DNA from: Immundisolibacter sp.
Lineage (GTDB): Bacteria; Pseudomonadota; Gammaproteobacteria; Immundisolibacterales; Immundisolibacteraceae
NCBI RefSeq assembly: GCF_014359565.1
Contig: NZ_JACIZD010000002.1
Location: forward strand, 368,501 to 432,500
Direction: 5' to 3'
Length of the DNA: 64,000 bases
Under the pieces are notes generated by a model. It ran no database searches, was not told the origin of the DNA, and saw nothing but the letters and a program-made list of their open reading frames with translations. The position numbers and the translations under genes were made by a program. This document shows, piece by piece, positions 51,034 through 58,342 of the stretch (position 1 is its first letter; every line of letters begins with the position of its first letter).

Positions 51034-51650
51034 CCCTGCCGCCGATGATGCGCCTGGCGGCCCTGGTGCTGGTGGCCGCCCTGTCGGCCTGCGCCGCGCG
51101 CGGACCGGTGCCACCCACCCTGCCGGCCACGTCGTGGGCCGACCGTCTGGCGGCGCTCGACCAGATCGGCGACTGGGGCCTACAGGGGCGCCTGGCGCTC
51201 AAAGGTGCTGGCGAGTCGGCCAGCGGCAGCGTTGCCTGGTGGCAACGCAGCGACGGCTTCGACCTGCGCCTGCACGGGGCCTTCGGTCGCGGCGCCATGC
51301 GGCTGACGGAAAACACCGCCGGTGCGCGCCTTGAGCGCGCCGACCAGCCGCCAGTCGAAGCCTCGAGCGCCGCCATACTGCTGGCCGATGCCCTGCCCGA
51401 GACGCCGTTACCGCTGGCCAGCCTGCGCTACTGGGTGCTGGGTCGGCCGGCCCCCGGCGCGGTCGATGCGCAGCAGCTCGATGCCGACAACCGCCTGGTG
51501 ATGCTGCGTCAGAACGGTTGGGAAATTCGTTACCTCGAATACCAGCCCGTGCCGCCGTGGGTGCTGCCGAGCAAGCTGCAGGCGCGCCAGGGCGAGGTCG
51601 AACTGCGCCTCGCCATCAAGCGCTGGACACCCGGGGAACATGCCCCCTGA
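51030..51650 (+). CDS. lolB: Outer-membrane lipoprotein receptor LolB
   Basis: A protein of about 206 residues with lipobox LSAC, IGDWGLQGRLALKG, WWQRSDGFDLRLHG, YWVLGRPAPG and a C-terminal LRLAIKRW. It accepts lipoproteins from LolA and inserts them into the outer membrane. The start is GTG 51030, overlapping the TPR stop; an internal ATG at 51045 or 51048 also gives a good signal peptide. It is upstream of ispE, as usual. Confidence 0.93.
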   Translation: MTLPPMMRLAALVLVAALSACAARGPVPPTLPATSWADRLAALDQIGDWGLQGRLALKGAGESASGSVAWWQRSDGFDLRLHGAFGRGAMRLTENTAGARLERADQPPVEASSAAILLADALPETPLPLASLRYWVLGRPAPGAVDAQQLDADNRLVMLRQNGWEIRYLEYQPVPPWVLPSKLQARQGEVELRLAIKRWTPGEHAP

Positions 51651-52494
51651 AAGCCGGCGCACCTGGCCGGCACCGGCCAAGATCAACCTGTTCCTGCACA
51701 TCGTAGGCCGGCGTGCGGACGGTTATCACCTGCTGCAGACGGTGTTCCAGTTCGTCGACTTGTGCGATGAACTGCGCTTTCGCCCCCGCGACGATGACCA
51801 GATCCGCATGCTAAAGCCCCTGCCGGGCGTGCCGCCGCAGCAGGATCTGTGCGTGCGGGCGGCACAGGCGCTGCGTGCGCACACTGGCTGCCGGCTGGGC
51901 GTGGACATCGAACTGAGCAAACGCATTCCGATGGGCGGCGGGCTCGGCGGCGGCAGCTCCGATGCCGCCACCACGCTGCTGGCGCTCAATCGGCTGTGGC
52001 GACTCGATCTGCCGCGCGACGAACTGGCCGCGATCGGGCTTGCGCTGGGCGCCGACGTGCCGGTATTCGTCGGCGGGCGGGCGGCCTGGGCGGAAGGTGT
52101 CGGCGAACGGCTCACGCCGATCGAGCTTGACGAGCCCTGGTACCTGATCGTCGATCCTGGCGTGGCAGTCGCCACGACGGGCGTGTTCGGGCATCCGAAA
52201 TTGACACGCGATACCCCGCCAATCACAATTTCGCAGTTCCGCAGCGGACCCACCGGCAACGACTGCCTGGCCGTGGTCAGCGCGCTGTATCCGCAGATCG
52301 ACGCGGCATACCGATGGCTGGCCCGGTTTGGCCAGGCGCATCTTTCCGGCACCGGAGGGTGCCTGTTTGTGCGTTTCGACGCCCGGCAGGCGGCCGATGC
52401 CGCCAGGGCGCAGCTTCCGGCGCCCTGGCGCGGCTGGGTGGCGCGCGGCCTGAATCGCCATCCGTTGCTGCCCGATCCAACCCCGGGCAGGTAG
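51640..52494 (+). CDS. ispE: 4-diphosphocytidyl-2-C-methyl-D-erythritol kinase
   Basis: A 284-residue GHMP kinase of the MEP isoprenoid pathway. PAKINLFLHIVGRRADGYHLLQTVFQ and the ATP-binding PMGGGLGGGSSDAAT are clear, as is the C-terminal LSGTGGCLFVRF. It phosphorylates CDP-methylerythritol. It overlaps lolB by 11 bases and precedes tRNA-Gln and prs, the standard gamma-proteobacterial order. Confidence 0.95.
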   Translation: MPPESRRTWPAPAKINLFLHIVGRRADGYHLLQTVFQFVDLCDELRFRPRDDDQIRMLKPLPGVPPQQDLCVRAAQALRAHTGCRLGVDIELSKRIPMGGGLGGGSSDAATTLLALNRLWRLDLPRDELAAIGLALGADVPVFVGGRAAWAEGVGERLTPIELDEPWYLIVDPGVAVATTGVFGHPKLTRDTPPITISQFRSGPTGNDCLAVVSALYPQIDAAYRWLARFGQAHLSGTGGCLFVRFDARQAADAARAQLPAPWRGWVARGLNRHPLLPDPTPGR

Positions 52495-52508
52495 TCACCA
52501 GTTTCTGC

Positions 52509-52583
52509 TGGGGTGTCGCCAAGCGGTAAGGCACGGGATTTTGATTCCCGCATACCCAGGTTCGAATCCTGGCACCCCAGCCA
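52509..52583 (+). tRNA. tRNA-Gln (TTG)
   Basis: A 75-base tRNA including CCA. Acceptor stem TGGGGTG/CACCCCA, anticodon stem CGGGA/TCCCG with loop TTTTGAT (anticodon TTG), and T-arm CCAGG-TTCGAAT-CCTGG. It lies between ispE and prs and is followed by a T-run. It should be co-transcribed with both. Confidence 0.97.
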
Positions 52584-52628
52584 TTTTTCTCGCGCCGCGT
52601 GCGCATTCCAGACCCAGGCGAGGAGCCC

Positions 52629-53582
52629 ATGGCCTACGGCGGCATGATGGTGTTTTCGGGCTCGGCCTGCCCGAAGCTGGCGGCGTCCATTGCGCAGTAT
52701 CTCGACCAGCCGCTGGGCAAGGTCGTGGTGGATCGCTTCAGCGACGGCGAGGCGCAGATCGAAGTGATCGACAACGTGCGCGGTAAGGACGTGTTCATCG
52801 TCCAGTCCACCGGCGCGCCCACCGATCAGAACCTGATGGAGCTGCTGATCATGGTGGACGCCATGCGCCGGGCGTCGGCGTCGCGCATCACGGCCGTCAT
52901 GCCGTACATGGGCTACTCGCGCCAGGACCGGCGCATGCTGGGCGCGCGGGTGCCGATTTCGGCCAAGGTAGTGGCCAAGATGATCGCTGCCGCCGGTACC
53001 GACCGCGTGCTGACGGTCGACCTGCACGCCGACCAGATCCAGGGCTTCTACGACATCGCCATCGACAACGTGTACGCGTCGCCGGTGCTGCTGGGCGATA
53101 TCTGGCGCCATCGCTACGATGACCTGATGGTCGTGTCACCGGACGTCGGCGGCGTGGTGCGCGCGCGGGCCCTGGCAAAACATCTGGACGACGCGGACCT
53201 GGCCATCATCGACAAGCGCCGACCGCGCGCCAACCAGTCGCAAGTGATGAACATCATCGGCGATGTGACCGGGCGCACCTGCATCATGATCGACGACCTG
53301 GTCGACACCGCCGGCACGCTGTGCAAGGCCGCCGACGCCCTGAAACAGAACGGCGCGGTGCGCGTGGTCGCGTACGTCACGCACCCGGTACTGTCCGGCA
53401 AGGCGGTCGAGAACATCATGAACAGCAGTCTGGACGAGCTGGTGGTGACCGACACCCTGCCGCTGCGGGCCGCCGCCGCGGCTTGCCCGCGCATCCGTCA
53501 GCTGAGCATTTCCGAACTGCTGGCCGAGACCATGCGCCGTATCAGTGACGAGGATTCGGTCAGTACCCTTCTGATGGGATAA
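52629..53582 (+). CDS. prs: Ribose-phosphate pyrophosphokinase
   Basis: A 317-residue PRPP synthetase: [32 protein letters not shown] and the PRPP-binding [14 protein letters not shown]. It converts ribose-5-phosphate and ATP to PRPP for nucleotides, His and Trp. GAGGAG precedes ATG 52629. It follows tRNA-Gln and precedes the L25 gene. Length is typical. Confidence 0.97.
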   Translation: MAYGGMMVFSGSACPKLAASIAQYLDQPLGKVVVDRFSDGEAQIEVIDNVRGKDVFIVQSTGAPTDQNLMELLIMVDAMRRASASRITAVMPYMGYSRQDRRMLGARVPISAKVVAKMIAAAGTDRVLTVDLHADQIQGFYDIAIDNVYASPVLLGDIWRHRYDDLMVVSPDVGGVVRARALAKHLDDADLAIIDKRRPRANQSQVMNIIGDVTGRTCIMIDDLVDTAGTLCKAADALKQNGAVRVVAYVTHPVLSGKAVENIMNSSLDELVVTDTLPLRAAAAACPRIRQLSISELLAETMRRISDEDSVSTLLMG

Positions 53583-53718
53583 GGTCGCTGGCGAAAGGCC
53601 AGATGGCGAACCTGTAGTACCATTTCGCGTTCCGTTTTTTCCACGCAGCGTGGCCGGCCCGACCGGCGACGGGGCCACCCGCGACGCTCGCGTTTTACCG
53701 TTTTCCGGAGTTTCGGCC

Positions 53719-54336
53719 ATGGATAACCAGTTTCAGATCACCGCCGAGCCGCGCAGTGACCTTGGCACCGCCTTCGCGCGTCGCCTGCGCCACGCCGGCC
53801 GAGTGCCGGCCGTCATCTATGGCGCCGGCCAGCCGAACACCGACATCACGCTCGACCACAACGACATCATCCATCACCTGGAACGGGAAGCCTTCCATTC
53901 CCACGTGCTGAACGTCGACGTGGGCGGGCGCAGCGAGCAGGTGGTGCTGCGCGACGTGCAGATGCACCCCTACAAGCGCCTGGTGATGCACCTGGATTTT
54001 CTGCGCGTGAGCGCCGACCGCAAGCTGCGCATCACCGTACCGGTGCACTTCATCGGCGAAGACACCTCGATCGGCGTCAAGCAGCACGGCGGGGTGGTCT
54101 CGCACCTGCTGCCGGAAATCGAAATCGAATGCCTGACCAAGGACCTGCCGGAGTTCATCGCTGTCGACATCAGCAACATGGATATCGACCAGTCCCTGCA
54201 CTTGTCCGACCTGGTCCTGCCGCCTGGCGTCAGCATCCCGGCGCTGGCCCTGGGCCATGACCACGACCTGCCGGTAGTGGCCATGCATGCCCCGCGCAAG
54301 GCCGAGCCGGAAGCCGGCGAAGAAACCGCCGGCTGA
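53719..54336 (+). CDS. rplY: 50S ribosomal protein L25 (long form, TL5/Ctc type)
   Basis: A 205-residue L25: N-terminal 5S rRNA-binding domain (about 1-95, RRLRHAGRVPAVIYGAG, VLRDVQMHPYKRLVMHLDFLR) and a C-terminal TL5 domain (about 96-190, VPVHFIGEDTSIGVKQHGGVV), which the short E. coli L25 lacks. GGAG lies eight bases before ATG 53719. The gene is in the prs-rplY-pth-ychF set. Confidence 0.96.
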   Translation: MDNQFQITAEPRSDLGTAFARRLRHAGRVPAVIYGAGQPNTDITLDHNDIIHHLEREAFHSHVLNVDVGGRSEQVVLRDVQMHPYKRLVMHLDFLRVSADRKLRITVPVHFIGEDTSIGVKQHGGVVSHLLPEIEIECLTKDLPEFIAVDISNMDIDQSLHLSDLVLPPGVSIPALALGHDHDLPVVAMHAPRKAEPEAGEETAG

Positions 54337-54360
54337 TCAGGCCCCGACCGGGGCTGCGGC

Positions 54361-54951
54361 ATGATCGAACTGATCGTCGGCCTTGGCAATCCGGGCCCGC
54401 GTTATGCCGACACCCGGCACAACGCGGGCTTTGCTTTTGTGGAGCGACTGGCGACTGGCGAGCGGCTGTCCTTCAAGTCCGAAAGCCGCTTTCACGGCGA
54501 AGTGGCCACCTGGCACCGGCCGCACGGCGACGTGCGGCTGCTGAAACCCCTCACCTTCATGAACGACAGCGGCCGCGCGGTGCAGGCGCTGGCCGCCTAC
54601 TACCGGATTGCGCCGGAACATATCCTGGTGGCGCATGACGAACTGGACCTGCCGCCCGGCGACATCCGCCTCAAGGCCGGCGGCGGCCATGGCGGGCACA
54701 ACGGCCTGCGCAGCACCATCGGCGCACTGAACTCGCCGGCCTTTCTGCGCCTGCGCATCGGGATCGGCCACCCCGGTGCCGCACCGCTGGTCACGCCCTA
54801 CGTGCTTGGCGCGCCGCCGGCCGACCAGGCACGGCTGATCGAGGGCGCCATCGACAGCGCGCTCGCCCTGCTGCCGCGCCTGCTGGCCGGCGAAACCGCG
54901 CCGGTCATGCAATTGCTCAATACCCGTCCGCCGCGCGCGGACGCCCGCTAG
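54361..54951 (+). CDS. pth: Peptidyl-tRNA hydrolase
   Basis: A 196-residue hydrolase releasing peptides from dropped peptidyl-tRNAs. IVGLGNPGPRYADTRHNAGF places the catalytic H20; KPLTFMNDSG, VAHDELDLPPG and GGGHGGHNGLRS are typical. It follows rplY by 24 bp and precedes ychF. Confidence 0.97.
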   Translation: MIELIVGLGNPGPRYADTRHNAGFAFVERLATGERLSFKSESRFHGEVATWHRPHGDVRLLKPLTFMNDSGRAVQALAAYYRIAPEHILVAHDELDLPPGDIRLKAGGGHGGHNGLRSTIGALNSPAFLRLRIGIGHPGAAPLVTPYVLGAPPADQARLIEGAIDSALALLPRLLAGETAPVMQLLNTRPPRADAR

Positions 54952-54999
54952 CGCGGCGTCGCTCAGGCCACGTTCACTTCAGTTTGCAGGAATCGCCCC

Positions 55000-56091
55000 A
55001 TGGGTTTTCGCTGTGGCATCGTCGGTCTGCCCAACGTCGGCAAATCGACCCTCTTCAACGCCCTTACGCAGGCCGGTATCGCGGCCGAGAACTACCCGTT
55101 CTGCACCATCGACCCGCACGTGGGCATCGTCGCCATGCCGGACCCGCGCCTGGATCGGCTGGCCGCCATCGTCAAGCCGCAAAAAATCGTGCCGACCAGC
55201 ATGACCTTCGTCGACATCGCGGGTCTTGTGGCCGGCGCGTCCAAGGGCGAGGGCCTGGGCAACCAGTTCCTGGCCAACATCCGCGAAACCGAGGCCATCG
55301 CCCACGTGGTGCGCTGTTTCGAGAACGATGACGTGGTGCACGTGGCCGGCGGCGTCGATCCGCTGCGCGACATCGAGGTCATCGACACAGAGCTGGCCCT
55401 GGCCGACCTTGAAACCGTCGAGCGCGCCCTGCAGCGGGTCGGCAAGCGCACCAAGACCGGCGACAAGGCCGCGCTGGCCGAACAGGCGCTGCTGGAACGG
55501 GCACGCGCCTGCCTGGATGCGGCAAAACCGGTACGCAGCCTGCGTCTATCCGCGGACGAATCCGCGCCGCTGGACGAGTTGCACCTGCTCACCGCAAAGC
55601 CGGTGGTCTATATCGCCAACGTGGCCGAAGACGGCTTCACCGACAATCCGCTGCTGGACGCCGTGCAGCGCCACGCAGCGGCAGAGGGCGCGGAAGTGGT
55701 GGCCGTCAGTGCCGCCATCGAAGCCGAACTGGCGCAGCTGGACCCCGCCGCGCGCGACGATTTTCTGGCCGATCTTGGCCTGGAGGAACCGGGTCTGGAC
55801 CGCGTCATCCGCGCCGGCTACCGGCTGCTCGGCCTGCAAACCTACTTCACCGCCGGCGTGAAGGAAGTGCGCGCCTGGACCGTCCGGCAGGGCGCTACCG
55901 CCCCGCAGGCGGCGGCCGTCATCCACACCGACTTCGAGCGCGGCTTCATCCGCGCCGAGGTCATCGCCTATGACGATTTCATCGCCTACAAGGGCGAAGC
56001 CGGCGCCAAGGAAGCCGGCAAATGGCGCCTGGAAGGCAAGGATTACGTGGTCCAGGACGGGGACGTGATCCATTTTCGCTTCAACGTCTGA
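55000..56091 (+). CDS. ychF: Redox-regulated ATPase/GTPase YchF
   Basis: A 363-residue Obg-family P-loop protein: Walker [15 protein letters not shown], a specificity motif that favours [25 protein letters not shown], a coiled coil insertion and a C-terminal TGS domain ([15 protein letters not shown]). It binds ribosomes and acts in stress adaptation. It ends the housekeeping block; the bases after it differ in composition and begin the accessory region. Confidence 0.97.
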   Translation: MGFRCGIVGLPNVGKSTLFNALTQAGIAAENYPFCTIDPHVGIVAMPDPRLDRLAAIVKPQKIVPTSMTFVDIAGLVAGASKGEGLGNQFLANIRETEAIAHVVRCFENDDVVHVAGGVDPLRDIEVIDTELALADLETVERALQRVGKRTKTGDKAALAEQALLERARACLDAAKPVRSLRLSADESAPLDELHLLTAKPVVYIANVAEDGFTDNPLLDAVQRHAAAEGAEVVAVSAAIEAELAQLDPAARDDFLADLGLEEPGLDRVIRAGYRLLGLQTYFTAGVKEVRAWTVRQGATAPQAAAVIHTDFERGFIRAEVIAYDDFIAYKGEAGAKEAGKWRLEGKDYVVQDGDVIHFRFNV

Positions 56092-56153
56092 CGCTTTTTT
56101 CGGATCCCCGGAACGTTCGGTAGCGCTTGATGGACTGAGTGGTCGTTTTTTAT

Positions 56154-56214
56154 GGCTTGAAAAAATTCGGTCTGCTGAGCGTTCCTGTTCTTCATCAAGG
56201 CCTGAAAAATTCGG
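56154..56214 (+). repeat. direct repeat GGCYTGAAAAA-TTCGG
   Basis: GGCTTGAAAAAATTCGG (56154-56170) and GGCCTGAAAAATTCGG (56199-56214) differ by one substitution and one A. It may be a recombination scar or a binding site at the boundary between ychF and the mobile region. No third copy was seen after the cassette. Confidence 0.45.
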
Positions 56215-56220
56215 GGGTAG

Positions 56221-56406
56221 CGACGACATTGCCAACCTGGCTTTCTCCTGCCCTTGGTGGCGCAACATGGCGTAGAACCGTTCGCGGCGCAATGCATCCC
56301 GGTGGAGGAAACCCTGCTGACCGTGGATAACTACAAGGCGTTCTTGCAGGAGCGCCGCACACGCATCGCGGCGGCACTCAATGCCTTCCTTGGTGCGGCT
56401 GCTTGA
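56221..56406 (+). pseudogene. C-terminal gene remnant upstream of the cassette
   Basis: An open frame of 61 codons follows a TAG at 56218 and ends at TGA 56404-56406. Residues such as PVEETLLTVDNYKAFLQERR and AAALNAFLG look like a natural protein tail, similar in style to the ends of some restriction- or defence-associated proteins, but I could not assign a family. It has no start of its own and is probably what remains of a gene lost when the cassette arrived. Confidence 0.4.
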
Positions 56407-56449
56407 GCGGAAAGTGGCCGCTCGTCGCGACCATGCGACGACCGATCGG
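56405..56449 (+). promoter_or_regulatory. three stacked palindromes before the first Jet-like gene
   Basis: GAGCGG/CCGCTC (arms 56405-56410 and 56418-56423), TCGTCGC/GCGACGA (56422-56428 and 56435-56441) and the 8-bp palindrome CCGATCGG (56442-56449) lie within 45 bp, ending 22 bp before the start codon. They may be operator sites or RNA hairpins controlling cassette expression. No T-run follows, so they are not a simple terminator. Confidence 0.4.
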
Positions 56450-56471
56450 GTAGCCGAGAATCTGACCGACC

Positions 56472-57731
56472 ATGCCCAATCCCCGCTCGCTGGTTTACGC
56501 GCTTTACTCCCACTGGGACATCGTAGAAGCCCTGGTTCGGCTGTCGCGCGAGTTTGCCGTCCTCACCGGTGAGCAGGTGCTCAGCACCATTGCCAGGGTG
56601 TCTCCCGAGCTGGGTGCCGAGGCGCAGGGCGCGGCACTGCGCGCGCTGGTCAACGCGGACATCCTGCAAACCTTGCCGCGCAGCAGCGATCTGCAGCTCA
56701 ACGCGTATGTGCTGGAGTTCGTGCGTGGTCTCACCCGCGAGCACGAACTGGGCCTGGCCGCCGTGCTGCAGGCGCGCATCACCGCCATCCGTGAGGCCAC
56801 CGAGACACTCAACGACGGGATGGCGGGCGCGGACATGGATCGCATGCGCGGGGCCGCCAACAGGCTGGCGGAGCTGTTCCGCCAGATCAGCCTGCAGCTC
56901 GACCAGGACCGGCATGCCCTGTTCGAGCTGGCAGAAAACGCCAAAAGCGCGGACGGCAGCATGCCGATCACCCAGCGCTACCACCGCGTACTGGAAGCCT
57001 ACGATGAGTATGTGGAGCCGATGAACCAGATGATGGACACCGGCCCGCAGAGCAGCTTCTATCGGTATCTGGAGGATGCCGAGCGCGCGCTCGACTTGGG
57101 CCTGGAGCAACTGTCGGTGCAAGGCGCGCTCTACTCCCATCGCCTGCAGTTGCGCCAGGTGGCGCACCAGGCCAAGGAGTTGCGGCGCTTTGGCCGACTG
57201 GTCGCGCAACAGTGCGCCGACACGCTGCTGCCCTTGCGCGAAGAACTGCGCCTGCACAACGCGCTGACCAGCGCGATCAGCCTGCTGCTGGGGCAGGTGC
57301 GCAAACGCGGCCTGCGCCGTGCCCTGTCGCGCCCCACGGAAAAAACGATGCTGCCGCTGTGGCGCAATGAGCGTCGCTTCAAGCTGCAGCTGGGGGATGA
57401 AGTGCGGGCCGTCATGGCCGCCGCGCGCCAATACCAGCCGCAGGCGGTGGCTTTCCCGCTGGACGAACCCGGCGACGCCTTGCAGTTGCTGGAGCACGTT
57501 GATGAAGCGGGCATTCGCGAGCACCTGGCACGCAGCCTGCCGGTAGAGAGCCTGCTCGATTGGCTGCACAGCCATTACGCTCACCTGCAGGATGCGACCT
57601 TGCTGCGTCTTTTCCATGACCTGCAGCACGAACCCATCTGGCACATCGAAGCGGCGGATCAGGTTGAAACAACAACGCTACAGACCATCCGCGTCCTGCA
57701 TCACCCGCACCGCGTGAGTGTCCCGGAATGA
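56472..57731 (+). CDS. JetA-like (MksF/kleisin-type) subunit of a Wadjet-like system
   Basis: A 419-residue, mainly helical protein: an N-terminal winged-helix-like part (about 15-90, LVRLSREFAVLTGEQVLSTIARVSP), a long helical middle with coiled-coil character (100-330) and a C-terminal winged-helix-like part. It lacks enzymatic motifs. By position and shape it corresponds to JetA, the kleisin-like subunit that bridges SMC ATPase heads in Wadjet complexes. It overlaps the next gene (ATGA). Similarity to a named family could not be verified, and its Shine-Dalgarno is weak. Glutamine/leucine-rich codon use and lower GC than neighbours suggest transfer. Confidence 0.7.
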   Translation: MPNPRSLVYALYSHWDIVEALVRLSREFAVLTGEQVLSTIARVSPELGAEAQGAALRALVNADILQTLPRSSDLQLNAYVLEFVRGLTREHELGLAAVLQARITAIREATETLNDGMAGADMDRMRGAANRLAELFRQISLQLDQDRHALFELAENAKSADGSMPITQRYHRVLEAYDEYVEPMNQMMDTGPQSSFYRYLEDAERALDLGLEQLSVQGALYSHRLQLRQVAHQAKELRRFGRLVAQQCADTLLPLREELRLHNALTSAISLLLGQVRKRGLRRALSRPTEKTMLPLWRNERRFKLQLGDEVRAVMAAARQYQPQAVAFPLDEPGDALQLLEHVDEAGIREHLARSLPVESLLDWLHSHYAHLQDATLLRLFHDLQHEPIWHIEAADQVETTTLQTIRVLHHPHRVSVPE

Positions 57732-58342
57732 CGACACCTTCTCCTTTGGCAGTCACGCTCGCGCAGATGCCGGCCTTGGCCGAGCTGTTCCGGCTGTTTC
57801 TTTCCGGCAAGCACCTCAACCGCGTCGCCGAGCCGGCGCTCTGGGCCGAACTGGAGCAACGGGAGGCGGACTATGTCGCCCTGTTTGCCGCCCTGGATTT
57901 CGATCTGCGCCTCGACGCCCGGGGCTTTGCCTGGTTCCACAGCGGGGACGCCAGCAGCAACATTGGCAAGATCAGCCGTCAGTTGGCCCTGCTGTTCATG
58001 GTGATCTTCGATGCCCAGGCCAATGCCGGCAAAGCCTTGCAACGCTTTACCGATTGGCTGATCGACAGCACCTGGCTGATCGATGTCTACAAGCAGCAGC
58101 AAGACCTGCTCGATGCCGAGGGCCTCAATCCTGACGCACTGGTGGATCTCCTGGACCGCGCCTGCTCACTGGGCTTTGCCGTGCGCGAGCCGGTGGGCTG
58201 GCGACTGTTGCCCGCCGTGTGCCGCTATCTCGACCATTTCGAGGACTTGGCCATGGCCGCCAAGGGCGAGGGCGAAGAAGTGGACGCGCCTGCCGAGGAC
58301 GATATGGCCTTGGATGCGCCGGATGACGAGGAGAATGGCTGA
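57728..58342 (+). CDS. JetB-like (MksE/DUF4194-type) subunit
   Basis: A 204-residue protein. The pattern LFRLFLSGKHLNRV ... LWAELEQREADYVALFAALDFDLRLDARGFAWFH resembles MksE/DUF4194 proteins, whose winged helices bind the kleisin and DNA. The C-terminal 30 residues are very acidic. It overlaps the kleisin-like gene by four bases and the SMC-like gene by one (TGATG), indicating a stoichiometric complex. Function inferred from the set of four genes. Confidence 0.68.
   Translation: MTTPSPLAVTLAQMPALAELFRLFLSGKHLNRVAEPALWAELEQREADYVALFAALDFDLRLDARGFAWFHSGDASSNIGKISRQLALLFMVIFDAQANAGKALQRFTDWLIDSTWLIDVYKQQQDLLDAEGLNPDALVDLLDRACSLGFAVREPVGWRLLPAVCRYLDHFEDLAMAAKGEGEEVDAPAEDDMALDAPDDEENG

Larger units (their letters stand above)
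56092..56471. other. left flank of the Jet-like cassette (junction region)
   Basis: These 380 bp contain no complete gene. They hold an A/T-rich stretch, a direct repeat (56154-56214), a 61-codon gene remnant (56221-56406) and three palindromes just before the first cassette gene (56405-56449). Base composition is lower in GC than upstream. No clear promoter for the cassette was found, though TTGAGC (56403-56408) could be a -35. Confidence 0.55.

Noticed and set aside
56139..56330. Plus-strand 63-codon frame in the junction region
   Set aside because: Low-complexity, no family features, and it conflicts with the protein-like remnant in another frame; treated as chance.
56405..56423. GAGCGG/CCGCTC hairpin as a terminator of the upstream remnant
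   Set aside because: No T-run follows on either strand, and the upstream frame is only a fragment.
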